64,000 bases of DNA, taken from Physcomitrium patens (Eukaryota; Streptophyta; Bryopsida; Funariales; Funariaceae). Of the stretch, positions 49,901-60,626 are shown piece after piece. The notes under the pieces were generated by a model. The model ran no database searches. It had not been told where the DNA came from and saw nothing but the letters and a program-made list of their open reading frames with translations. The position numbers and the translations under genes are program-made. The number at the start of each line of letters is the position of its first letter. The stretch's first letter is position 1. The DNA lies in NCBI RefSeq assembly GCF_000002425.4, contig NC_037273.1:1753996-1817995 (forward strand), read 5' to 3'.

Positions 49901-50647
49901 ATGGTAGAACTTGCTGAAATGAAGAGTGCAATGGCACAAATGCAAGAGCAATTGAGGGAGTTAATGCTTGTGATGCATCAACTCAATTTACTACCACAAG
50001 AAGCAACAAGATTGGCAGGAAATGAAGATATAGAAATGATTGGAGCTACTTCAATACCTGCACCAAATTATATCCCTTCTCTTATAGAAAAACATCCTTC
50101 TAGTATTAGAGAACCTAGAATTATCCTACTTGAGAAGTTTGATGGCACTAAATTAAAGTTTAGAGGATTTATCAATCAAGTACAACTTTTGATTGAACTT
50201 CAATCCCAAAGCTATCCAATTCCAGGATCGCAAGTTAGATTCATAGATATGCTTCTTTCACATTTAGCATTATCATGGTTTTCATCTTTTCTTGAATGAT
50301 GAGATCTAGTATTCGATAATATGGAGGTTTTTTTGGCAAAATTTTGATCTATGTATGGAGAACATGATACAATTTATATTGCAACCAACAAGATCCGTAT
50401 TTTGTGATAAAGCAATCGATCAGTAACATTCTATGCTTCACAATTTTGAGAACTTGTAACTGATATCAAGTAGAATGATGCTGCACTTATTCTCGAATTT
50501 CTCTACGGATTACAATATGAGGTAAAAAAATTAATGGTCAACTTAATTAATCTTCAAACATTGAGTCAAGCAATTGACTTTGCTGTGAAGTGCGACAATC
50601 ATCTTTTTAAATTTCAATTTGTAAACCATATAAATGGACCTCAATAC
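49901..50647 (+). pseudogene. gag of a second old gypsy (O2), left part
   Basis: ATG at 49901 starts a 132-codon gag frame (MVELAEMKSAMAQMQEQLRE), closely matching Gypsy-A gag and without the stop that breaks Gypsy-A at the same place (RGFINQV kept). After the first stop at about 50297 the match continues with stops to QAIDFAVKCDNHLFKF and ends at 50647, where the Gypsy-F 5' LTR starts. The leader before the ATG (TTTTCTAAGTATTATC) matches the Gypsy-A leader. Confidence 0.85.
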
Positions 50648-52507
50648 TATCGTGTTGTAACATGAGTATATGGTGAAAATATAAATAGAAAAGATTTATT
50701 AATATTTAGTCATCTTAGATGTTAGAAATAATGGCCAATTCTAGTACCAATATTCAGGGGCCAGTTAATATCACCCCATTACAAGCTGTACCATTGAACA
50801 TGATAATAGCGTATGCTCCACCAGCGTCATCAAATCAAGTACCCTCCGTACCAACGAGACAACCAGGATCATTTTTTAATCTTACATGGAACTAGCCTAG
50901 TAAGTATATAACAGTGGAAACATCTAATATGCCTGATAAAAATGCAAGAAGATCACTTTGTTGTTTTCGTTGCACACAAATTGATCATTATGCTAGTGAA
51001 TATTCCAATCTCAGAGCCAGTGACAATTATGCACCAGTGTGTAGGAATAGCAAGCGGTCAAGGCTTACTTATCAACAATGTAATGCTCCATTCAATTTCA
51101 ATAATTGAGATCAGCAGATCTAAAGCCAGGGAAAAAATTGAGGGAATAAATTGAGGTCCTCAAGATTCTTCGATAAATGGGGTGGAATGAGTCCGAGCCA
51201 TTCTTATCAAAAGTCAAAAAAAGGAGAAAGGACCAATTCGATATTTAAGTGAGTCTAATGTAAAGGGCCAATTTGACCCAATTACGGGGACATCCAATCC
51301 AGGTCTTTTTATGGGCCTCTTACTTAATATGAGACTTGACTCGATTGCACAATCCAATGAGGTCCCAAATACAGAGGCTTCGGTTCCATTTTAAGTTGTT
51401 CCATTCTCTATGTCGTTTCAAGGAAACGTCCTTTCCGTGGAAAGATCCTCTTAGAGGCAAAAATTCCATGGAAGTGGGTCTACTGTTTCAATTCCGAGTC
51501 TAGGGCAAAAGAATAGAGGACCTCACAGAGTTAAAGGAAAAGAGAAAAAAAAGAAGAGGGCATTCAGAGATCAAGATTTTGGGATCGGAGAGCTAGCTTC
51601 AAGCTTCTTCAAAAGGTATAGAATTGAGTTTCATAGGATTTGGGAGGACTTTGCAATCGTTACTCAAAGTCAGTGTTTGTATTGGTGAATTGGATTTTTG
51701 CAATAAAGTAAAGGCTAGTACTCTTGATTGTTTTGCAAAATTGGAGAGATATTTGTAGTTGAAATTTTAGAGGTGTCTAGATAGTTGAGTATACTAAGAG
51801 CATGCAAAAATTTGTGTTAATCTTATAGTACAGATAGAGGATATTTGATCATTAGTATAAAGAAGTATCAGAAGCTGGTATATTGGAGTTGTTTAGGTTT
51901 TTTGTAATATCTGAGATCTACTAGCTAGAATAAGGTGAATTTTGACATGATTAGTCAAGGACTTAAAGGTGGAGCTGCACATAAAGTTTGAATGAGAATT
52001 AATGGTCAGAGAAGGAGAAATTGCAAGTTAAAGTTTGTCATCAACCTTTTAGGCAGCAGTCAAGGGACTTCAGCATTGATTTATGGTGTTCTTGCAATCT
52101 GTAAGTTGGATGGATTGAACTTCTTGAGCATTAAGAAGACTTATAAAGACACTAGTGGTAGAAGTCTCACAACAATCAGATGGTCAGATTGAGAATTACA
52201 ACTTATCGAGGCTTGCTGTCTAGAGTTAGGAGTTAAAAATAAATAAAAAAATAAAAAAATAAAAAAATGAAATAGAAATAAAAATAAAAAATAATAAAAG
52301 AATTTGTACTTTTAATATCCAAAAGCTATTAAAAATAGTATTCTAAGTACTTTATATTGAGATGAAGCTTTTACATTGAAATCTGAAATAGTTTGTATTT
52401 AGATGGTTGAAACCCACTAGCCTACCTAGATACTTGTAAAACATTGTTTTATCTTCTACAACCAAACGTCCAATGCATTTTGAAATAAGATAGCATGTAA
52501 TATGACA
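50648..52507 (+). repeat. 5' LTR of Gypsy-F (1860 bp)
   Basis: Starts TATCGTGTTG (TG changed to TA) and ends TAATATGACA. It nearly repeats 58475-60333. By eye, the first ~900 bases differ at roughly 7 percent of sites and the second ~900 at about 1 percent. It contains an ORF with zinc-knuckle motifs (50731-51123) and a low-complexity A/T tract near 52235-52300. Confidence 0.92.
50731..51123 (+). pseudogene. Zinc-knuckle ORF inside the Gypsy-F 5' LTR
   Basis: A 131-codon frame beginning MANSSTNIQGPVNITPLQAV. It is interrupted by one TAG (about 50896) and, in this copy, a TGA near 51109. Its second half has two knuckle-like motifs: CFRCTQIDHYASEY (CX2CX4H, final Cys now Tyr) and CRNSKRSRLTYQQC (second Cys now Ser, His now Leu). 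The same frame exists in the 3' LTR. It is separate from the internal gag, which has its own knuckle near 53505. Host-derived or gag-derived origin is open. Confidence 0.65.
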
Positions 52508-52511
52508 TAAG

Positions 52512-52530
52512 TGATGAACCCAACGTGAAA
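52512..52530 (+). other. Candidate primer-binding site of Gypsy-F
   Basis: A few bases after the 5' LTR, the sequence TGATGAACCCAACGTGAAAC contains CCCAACGTG, the core of the site complementary to plant lysine tRNA (CUU). The rest of the match is decayed. Confidence 0.4.
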
Positions 52531-52739
52531 CGCTTGTGGTGGGAGGTATTGAGATTCGTTTATTTTCGTTTTTTTTTTATGAAGAACGAGAATAAAAATT
52601 TTGAATGAGCTTCAAGTGGAGCTTCTTCTAAATGATAAGGTATATACATGGATCCATCTTTTTTTGGTGTGTTTCAAGCCTTATAATTATGTATGCAACA
52701 ATAACAAAGCAATGATCGCAAAGAAGCTTTAGCAACTTA

Positions 52740-54450
52740 AGCATTGCAAGCAGTGGTCAATAAAATTGATCAATTTGATGGAAAGGATATTTCAAGGTAT
52801 TTAAGATGTTATGTTTGAGAAATGGAATTAAATCGGGTTTTTGAGAAGAAGATGGTTGAATTATTTGGACTTGCTATGATATCGGAAATAAAAGAGCATA
52901 TTACATCAATTATGGATCATTATGGAAATTTATGGGAGATTTTTTCACATGCATTAAAAGATGAATATTTCTTAGAGGACACTAATTGTATTACTAAGAA
53001 ACTATTTCTAGAATGGATTGAGTAGTCTAATAAGTATTTGCAAGCCACAGAGCTACTAAGGAAATTTGAGAGGCAATATTCTCAATTATCGAAGGTAGAA
53101 AAATTGACATTAGAGCCGAACAAGGTTGAATTATTTCTTCAAGCTACTGATGGAGAGTTAGAAGGGAAATTGGAGTTGCTTCTTGAAGACAAAGAAGAAG
53201 ATGAAGGATTGACAACAAAGTAGAAAAATGTTGAAAATGAGGTGGGTTTGCTTGCAAAAAGAGAAAGGATGAAAGATAAGAGTAATATTCCAAAAGTAGT
53301 ACAAGTACCTAAAATTCCAATACATACAATACAACCAACAATGTCTATTGTTTAACCTTCAATATCTTTACCAAAGAAAAGAGAGATGGAAATTGAAGAA
53401 ATTATAAGTAGAATGCGAGATCTTCAAATCAAATTGATAAGACTTGAAGAAAATACTTTTACAAATAATTTGAAGAATGTTTCAAAACAAGGATATATAC
53501 AAAGATGTATCTAGAGTGATGACGTTTCACATACTAGGAAGGATTGCAGTAAATTTAATAATATAGTACAGCAAGGAGTTATTTACTGGAAAGATGGAAA
53601 GATTACATTAAAGGATATAGAGGATCTCTTTCAAACCAATTTTGGCAAAAGAGGTATGAGAGCATTCATTCAAGATTATTTAATAGAACTTGGAATAGCA
53701 ATAGGAGAAAGTGCAAGTTATGGTGTTAAAGTAGATGACGACTTTGGTAGAAGTATAAAAACTAGTGAATTTTGGGCTTCTGCTATTTCCACAATACAAA
53801 AAGGAAAAATGCCTCGGAAAGCGTTATTGAGGACTGCAACTACAATACGAGGTGCAACAGGTTGGGAAGATCCTGTTGAGTCTCTTTTAGTTGATGCATA
53901 TATTGCTAAGAGCCAACATGAAGCTTTGATGGAAGAAAAGAGACAAGGAAATTTTGATGATATAAGAGAAGGAAATTCTTCTAAGACGCAAACTCGAGGA
54001 GACAAGGCTTGTGAGGCGGCTTCACAAGAATTACCTATAAAAGATACTTCAGCATCATTAGAAGAAAAAACAAAGGAGACAAAAAAAAGGTAAATCAATT
54101 GCTTATAAGCTACTTTCTGATATTGAAGCGGCAATAAATTTAAAAGGGGTGTTGAAAGAACGTATATTAAGTACTAAGATGGAATTCACATTAAAAGAAA
54201 TTTTGGGAATTGCAAAGAAGGAGTTTCATGATGTTATCATTGATAGCATTAAGCAAAAGAGGCAATTGATGGACAAAGCTGGAATGGGTCATGCTATTGA
54301 TGTAGGAATATATAAAGATGAAGAAGAGATTGATAATGGTTACAAGCAATCAACAAATGAAAAGAATGGATATAATCAAGAAGTATGTTTTGAAGATTAT
54401 AGTCATAAGGAAATGGAAGCTTCAAGCCATTATACTCGAAAACATTGAGC
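52740..54450 (+). pseudogene. gag of Gypsy-F
   Basis: Frames follow one another: INQFDGKDISRYLR-like start, then MELNRVFEKKMVELFGLAMI (52822-53025), EATELL-type helical segment (53038-53223), a charged coiled-coil segment (EIEEIISRMRDLQIKLIRLE near 53390), a zinc knuckle near 53505-53550 with the first Cys pair damaged, then GVIYWKDGKITLKDIEDL and a 145-codon frame (53656-54093). A further frame (54149-54448) ends in the region before the protease. Single stops separate the frames and one overlap near 54090 suggests a frameshift. Confidence 0.8.
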
Positions 54451-57400
54451 AAGGGTAACTACTGAAGTATTGGTGAAAGTAGGAGATATAGAAGAACCAA
54501 TAGTTACTTTAGTTGATCATGGTTCTGAAATAAATCTTATGTCTAAGGATCTTTATAAGAAGCAAAAATGGCCAATTGATATAGAACATGGATGGGCAAT
54601 ACGAGTAGCTAATAACACACGAGGCAAATTATATGGAGCTCGTCTAAATGTCAAAATTTGGATTCGAGATGTTGCAACAGAATAACATTTCTTTATTTAA
54701 GATGCAATGTCTTATCCATTGATTTTAGGACAACCTTATATTATGGCAACACGGATGGAAACAAAAGTACTTGATGATGGTTCTGCTTATACAAGGGTAC
54801 TTAGTGAAGATGAAAGGAAAGCTGTACAATTTTTGATAGTACCTCCTAATCATGAACGAAATCGAGATAGGTTGAGGGAGAAACCATTACCAAAGGTTGT
54901 TGAAGGATTTAAGGATTTTGGAAAAGTACCACTATAAAGCGGGATTATAGAGGTACAAAAGAAGAAATACTCTTGCAAGATATAGGTACCTTTGATGCGA
55001 TTTTTATTGATATTTTTGAAAATAGAAATATTATGTATAAGAAAGTTGATGATTTTAAAAGAAAAGAAAAGAAAAGATTATATAGTATTGAAAAGAAATT
55101 ACACAAGTTAGGGACATTAAAAGATGATGAGAAGATTTTAGGTGTTTATGAAGAAAATGGATTAGAAGATTCTTTAGAATTAATTGCATCTATTGAATTA
55201 GGAGATAATGATAAGATTGTGGAAATTCATTCAAGGGAAGTTTATTCTATACTTGAAACTTTTCAAGTACTAGAAGTTATTGTAGAGACAAAATATAAAA
55301 TAGTAGATTCAAAGGTAAAACCTGTTGCCGAACCTTTATCAGAAGATTCTAAGGAACAAATAGAAGAAGTATCAAAAGAAGAAAGTTTAAGAGATCCAAA
55401 AAAGATTGGACATCAGTTTATAAAGGAGACTTTTGAAGAATTGAAGATTGGATGTGATGGTTCTTTATTTCCAACAAAAATTGAATATTTTAAAAAAATA
55501 TTTGTGAAACGAGGTAAATCATTTATCTTTGGGTCTCGTGAAATAGGATGTGTAGATCCTAATGTTGTTGCTCCTATGGTTATCTTTACAGTACCTCATG
55601 TGTCTTAGAACTTAAGGCCAATTCCCGTGTCGAGGGTACATTTACCTAAATTGATGGAATTATTGAAAGAAAAGATGCGAATGAAAATTTTAGAGCCTTC
55701 TTTTGCTCCATATTCTAGTCGTTGATTTACGGTGCCTAAGAAAAATGGATTGTTACATTTTATTCAAGATATGCAGCCAATGAATGTAGTAACTATAAGA
55801 AATATCAGTATAGGACCTTTAGTAGACAAGTTTGTAGAAGCGTTTGCGGGAAGGATAATTAATCAATGGGTGATTTATATTTGGATTATGATCAATTTTA
55901 ACTTACGCATGGGAGTAGAGATCTAACAACAATGAGTACACCACTTGGATTACTTAAAAGGTCTACTCTTCCACAAGGTGCTACTAACTCAGTTGCACAT
56001 ATGATGAATGGGATGAACAAGGTATTAAGAAACTTCATTCCTGAAAAAACTATGTCTTTTTTAGATGATGTTTTTAGCAAAGGATGTAAAGAAGGAGAAA
56101 AAGATGAAACTTTAGATGAGAAGGGATGTCACAAATATGTTGTTGATCATATACAAGATTGTGAAAAGATTTTAACTTGACTTGAAGAGGTTCATCTTAT
56201 ACTTTCAGGAGCAAAATCTACATTTGGAGTACAGAAAGTTCTTATTATTGGACATTTGTGTGGATTTTATAGGAGAAAGCCAGATCCAAGCAAAGTTGAT
56301 GCAATTGGAAGGATGAAAGATTCATGTGACTCTTTAACAGAAGTACGTTGGTTTTTAGGAGCTTGTGTATTTTATCATATATGGATTCTTCATTATGTTC
56401 ATATAGCGGATCCATTGTATGAATTATTATGTAAGGATTATCGATTTAAATGGGAAAGAAAGCATACTGAAGGAATGCAGAAGCTAAAGGTATTATTGGT
56501 GATACCTCCAATTTTAGGAAAAATTGATTATAACTATAATAGACAAGTAATTCTTACTGTGGATACTAGTCCTATTACTATTGGATGGGTTATGAGTCAA
56601 GATGATTTAAGTAGAAATATATTTGTAATTCGATTTGGAGCTAAAGTTTTAAGTACTCGTCAACGTGCATATTTATAAGTCAAAAGAAAACTTTGAAAAG
56701 TTATTTCGGCTGTAAAAGCTGAAAGGGATTATTTGATTGGTACAGCAGTAGTAATTGAAATGGATTGCTTGCCATTACTTGGAATGATTACTAATTGTTC
56801 AACGCCGAATATTGCAATGTTAAGATGGATTACTTATATTAAGTCATTAAATCCAAAATTTAAGTATGTTACTGGAAAAGACAATTTAGTAGCAGACATG
56901 CTATCTAGAGCAAGATATGAAAGAGAAGACGAAATGGTTGAAGACTTTGATGATGTTGGATCAAAATTCTATTCAGTATCAAATCTTAACAAAGAAGATT
57001 AGCTATTTCTGGAAGAATTTTATGAAGGAGAATTATTAGATATTGGTCATTACTTGAATATCTTGACTAAGCAAGAAAATTGATCTACAAAAAAATTTAA
57101 AAAAATAAAAAAAAATGCATATGGATTTTTGCTTCAAGAAGGATTCTTATGGAAGAGACCAAAGAAAGGAATTGGAATGCTACAAAGAGTGATAGGCAAT
57201 AAAGAAGAGAAACAAAAATTATTGAAGGAGTTTCATAATAGTTTATAGGCAGGACATAGAGGAATTTGGGCTACTTTTGCTAAGCTTAAAGAATAATATT
57301 AGTGGAAAAATATATATTGAGATGTGCTCTTATTTGTAGGGTCATGTGAAATTTGTCAAACATATTCAAATATACGACATCGAGATGGTCTTCATCCTAC

Positions 57401-58412
57401 ATATCCTCTAACTATTCATTTTAAATTGATTGTTGATTTGGTTATTATGCCAATCAAGTTATGACAAATGAGATATTTGATCTTAGCTCGTGAAGATTTA
57501 TCAAATCAAGTAGAAGGAAGAGCATTGAAAACAAAAATTACAGAAGGAATTTGTAAATTTTTGCTTGAAGATGTTATTTGCTGCTACGGATGTGTAGGAA
57601 AAATCACTATAAATTATAGAGAATTAAATGTACAAGAAGCTCATGAATTCTTTGAAAGATGTAGAATTAAACTATCACTGACTACTGCTTATAATTCTAA
57701 AAGAAATACAAAAAGTGAGCGTGGTCACCGACCAATTGTGAAAGCATTAGTTAAAATTTGTAATGGGAGGGTTAGAGAATGGTCACGACTTTTGTCATTT
57801 GCATTATAGGCTGATCGAACAATTCATAGCTCACTAACGAGATATATATCTATTGAGCTTATGACAGGTCAAAAATCAGTTATGCCAATTGAAGAAAAAG
57901 TACCTACTTAAGGTGTGCTACTATGGAAAGATGGATTGAAAAGAGTAGAACTTCTAGCTATTAGAATTCAATAATTAGAGCAAAGATCGAAAGATGTGCA
58001 AATAGTATTAAAAAGGTTAAAAAGATCAAGGTTATAAAACAAGGCACTATTTGATAAGCAGCATTGATTGACGACTAAAGCAATTAAAGAAGGTGATTGG
58101 GTTTTGGTCTATGATAGTAGCTTAGACAATCAATATAATACTTTAAGGAAGTTTTCTAAGCGATGGTTTGGATCGTATGTGATAACAACTAATCATGATA
58201 ATGCAACTTACTCATTGTAGGAGTTAGATGGAACAAGGTTAAAAATACCAATTGTAGGGAAGCGAGTAAAAATTTTTAAACAAAGATACACAGAAATAAA
58301 TATAGAAGACCTTGGTGAAGACATAGATATTCTTCAACCAAAAGATGAAATTGACTTGGATAGCAAAAGTGATGAAGAAGATTTGAACGAAGATTTGGAT
58401 AACATATTATAA
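54450..58412 (+). pseudogene. pol of Gypsy-F: protease, RT, RNase H, integrase
   Basis: Protease near 54510: VDHGSEINLMS (usual D-S-G with Ser now His), then YPLILGQPYIMATRMETKVL. RT 55608-56690: LRPIPVSRVHLPKL, FTVPKKNGLLHFIQDMQPMN, LTTMSTPLGLLKRSTLPQGA, active site MSFLDDVF, KPDPSKVDAIGRMKD, LTEVRWFLGACVFY. RNase H: LTVDTSPITIGWVMSQDD, TPNIAMLRWITYIKSLNPKF, ADMLSRARYERED. Integrase about 57110-57900: H-H-C-C zinc region kept (EFHN, AGHRG, CEIC), first Asp in LIVDLVIMP, the middle Asp replaced by Asn (ITINYRELN), Glu in KSERGHRPIV. A basic C-terminal domain and an acidic tail (DLDSKSDEEDLNEDL) end at 58412. There is no chromodomain. Many stops stand at Trp, Gln or Arg positions. Confidence 0.9.
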
Positions 58413-58462
58413 ATCAAACAACAACTAGATTATTTGGAGCATACTAAAGGATACACAGGTTC

Positions 58463-58474
58463 AGAGGGGGTGGA
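58463..58474 (+). other. Polypurine tract of Gypsy-F
   Basis: AGAGGGGGTGGA directly precedes the TGTCGTATTG start of the 3' LTR and confirms that start and the + orientation. Confidence 0.85.
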
Positions 58475-60333
58475 TGTCGTATTGTAACACGAGTATATGA
58501 TGAAAATATAAATAGAAAAGATTTATTAATATTTAGTCATCTTAGATGTTAGAAACAATGGCCAATTTCAGTGCCAATATTCAGGGGCCAGTTAATGTCA
58601 CCCCATTGCAAGCTGTACCATTGAACGTGATAATAGCATATGCTCCACTGGCGTCATCAAATCAAGTACCCTCCGTACCAACGAGACAACCAGGATCATT
58701 TTTTAATCTTACATGGAACTAGCCTAGTAAGTATATAACAGTGGAAACACCCAATATGCCTGATAAAGATGCAAGAAGATCACTTTGTTGTTTTCGTTGC
58801 AGACAAATTGATCATTATACTAGTGAATATTCCAATCCCGGAGCCAGTGACCATAACGCACCAATGTGTAGAAATAGCAAGCAGTCGAGGCATACTTATC
58901 AACAATGTAATGCTCCATTCAATTTCAATAATTGGGATCAGCAGATCTAAAGCTAGGAAAAAATTGAGGGGATAAATTGAGGTCCTCAAGATTCTTCGAT
59001 AAATCGAGTGGAATGAGTCCGAGCCATTCTTATCAAAAGTCAAAAAAAAGAGAAAGGCTCAATTCAATATTTAAGTGAGTCTGATGTAAAGGGCCAATTT
59101 AACCCAATTACGGAGACATCCAATCCAGGTCCTTTTACGGGCCTCTTACTCAATATGAGACTTGACTCGATTGGGCAATCTAATGAGGTCCCAAATACAG
59201 AGGCTTCGGTTCCATTTTAAGTTATTCTATTTTCTATGCCGTTTCAAGAAAATGTACTTTCCATGGAAAGTTCCTCTTAGAGGTAGGAATTCCATAGAAG
59301 CGGGTGTGTTGTTCCAATTTGGAGTCTAGGGCAAAAAAATAGGGGACCTCACAGAGTTAAAGGAAAAGAGAAGAAAAAGAAGAGGGCATTCAGAGATCAA
59401 GATTTTGGGATCGGAGAGCTAGCTTCAAGCTTCTTCAAAAGGTATAGAATTGAGTTTCATAGGATTTGGGAGGACTTTGCAATCGTTACTCAAAGTCAGT
59501 GTTTGTATTGGTGAATTGGATTTTTGCAATAAAGTAAAGGCTAGTACTCTTAATTGTTTTGCAAAATTGGAGAGATATTTGTAGTTGAAATTTTAGAGGT
59601 GTCTAGATAGTTGAGTATACTAAGAGCATGCAAAAATTTGTGTTAATCTTATAGTACAGATAGAGGATATTTGATCATTAGTATAAAGAGGTATCAGAAG
59701 CTGGTATATTGGAGTTGTTTAGGTTTTTTGTAATATCTGAGATCTACTAGCTAGAATAAGGTGAATTTTGACATGATTAGTCGAAGACTTAAAGGTGGAG
59801 CTGCACATAAAGTTTGAATGAGAATTAATGGTCAGAGAAGGAGAAATTGCAAGTTAAAGTTTGTCATCAACCTTTTAGGCAGCAGTCAAGGGACTTCAGC
59901 ATGGATTTGTGGTGTTCTTGCAATCTGTAGGTTGGATGGATTGAACTTCTTGAGCATTAAGAAGACTTATAAAGACACTAGTGGTAGAAGTCTCACAACA
60001 ATCAGATGGTCAGATTGAGAATTACAACTTACCGAGGCTTGCTGTCTAGAGTTAGGAGTTAAAAATAAATAAAAAAATAAAAAAATAAAAAAATGAAATA
60101 GAAATAAAAATAAAAAATAATAAAAGAATTTGTACTTTTAATATCCAAAAGCTATTAAAAATAGTATTCTAAGTACTTTATATTGAGATGAAGCTTTTAC
60201 ATTGAAATCTGAAATAGTTTGTATTTAGATGGTTGAAACCCACTAACCTACCTAGATACTTATAAAACATTGTTTTATCTTCCACAACCAGATGCTCAGT
60301 GTGTTATCAAGCAAGATAGTACATAATATGACA
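58475..60333 (+). repeat. 3' LTR of Gypsy-F
   Basis: 1859 bp, TGTCGTATTG to TAATATGACA. It carries the second copy of the zinc-knuckle ORF at 58558-58950, with the shared TAG stop but Trp in place of the TGA of the 5' copy, and CFRCRQIDHYTSEY plus CRNSKQSRHTYQQC. Its first ~130 bases also match, on the + strand, the left end of the Gypsy-B LTR at 60627. Confidence 0.92.
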
Positions 60334-60626
60334 ACGTTACTATAATTTAATGGCAATACCAACATCTCTTTAATACATACATTTGAAAGTAGAGGATATG
60401 CAAATTGATGCAATATATTTTAAACCTCTTACTATGTAAGAAAAGACTCGTCGTCGTCAAAAAGGATTGTACTTATATTATGGAGAATCTAAGCACAGTG
60501 CTCAACATTGCCCACAGAAGTGACGCAACAATAAAATGATGAGTACGGTAATCAAAGAAGATAGCATGTTGGAAACAAATTTGTCCAGCTACAATAGGGA
60601 CCTACGCTTGGAACTTTGAACAACGC
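60334..60626 (+). pseudogene. gag of O2, right part with zinc knuckle
   Basis: Continues the gag cut at 50647: segments equivalent to Gypsy-A VEDMQIDAVRFKPLT, then a knuckle with YYGESKHSAQHCPQ (first Cys lost, His and last Cys kept), and TYNRDLR-like sequence. The match ends at 60626, where the Gypsy-B LTR starts. Confidence 0.82.

Larger units (their letters stand above)
50648..60333 (+). mobile_element. Gypsy-F: 9.7-kb Ty3/gypsy element of a fungal-like lineage, inactive
   Basis: LTRs of 1860 and 1859 bp enclose gag and pol on the + strand. It sits in the O2 gag: sequence matching gag stops at 50647 and resumes at 60334. The flanks AATAC and ACGTT fit a decayed short duplication of a site that reads AACATT in Gypsy-A. 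Pol motifs (see the pol entry) differ clearly from the chromovirus pol of Gypsy-A/B and there is no chromodomain. From memory they match the gypsy lineage abundant in basidiomycetes. All frames are damaged. Confidence 0.9.
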
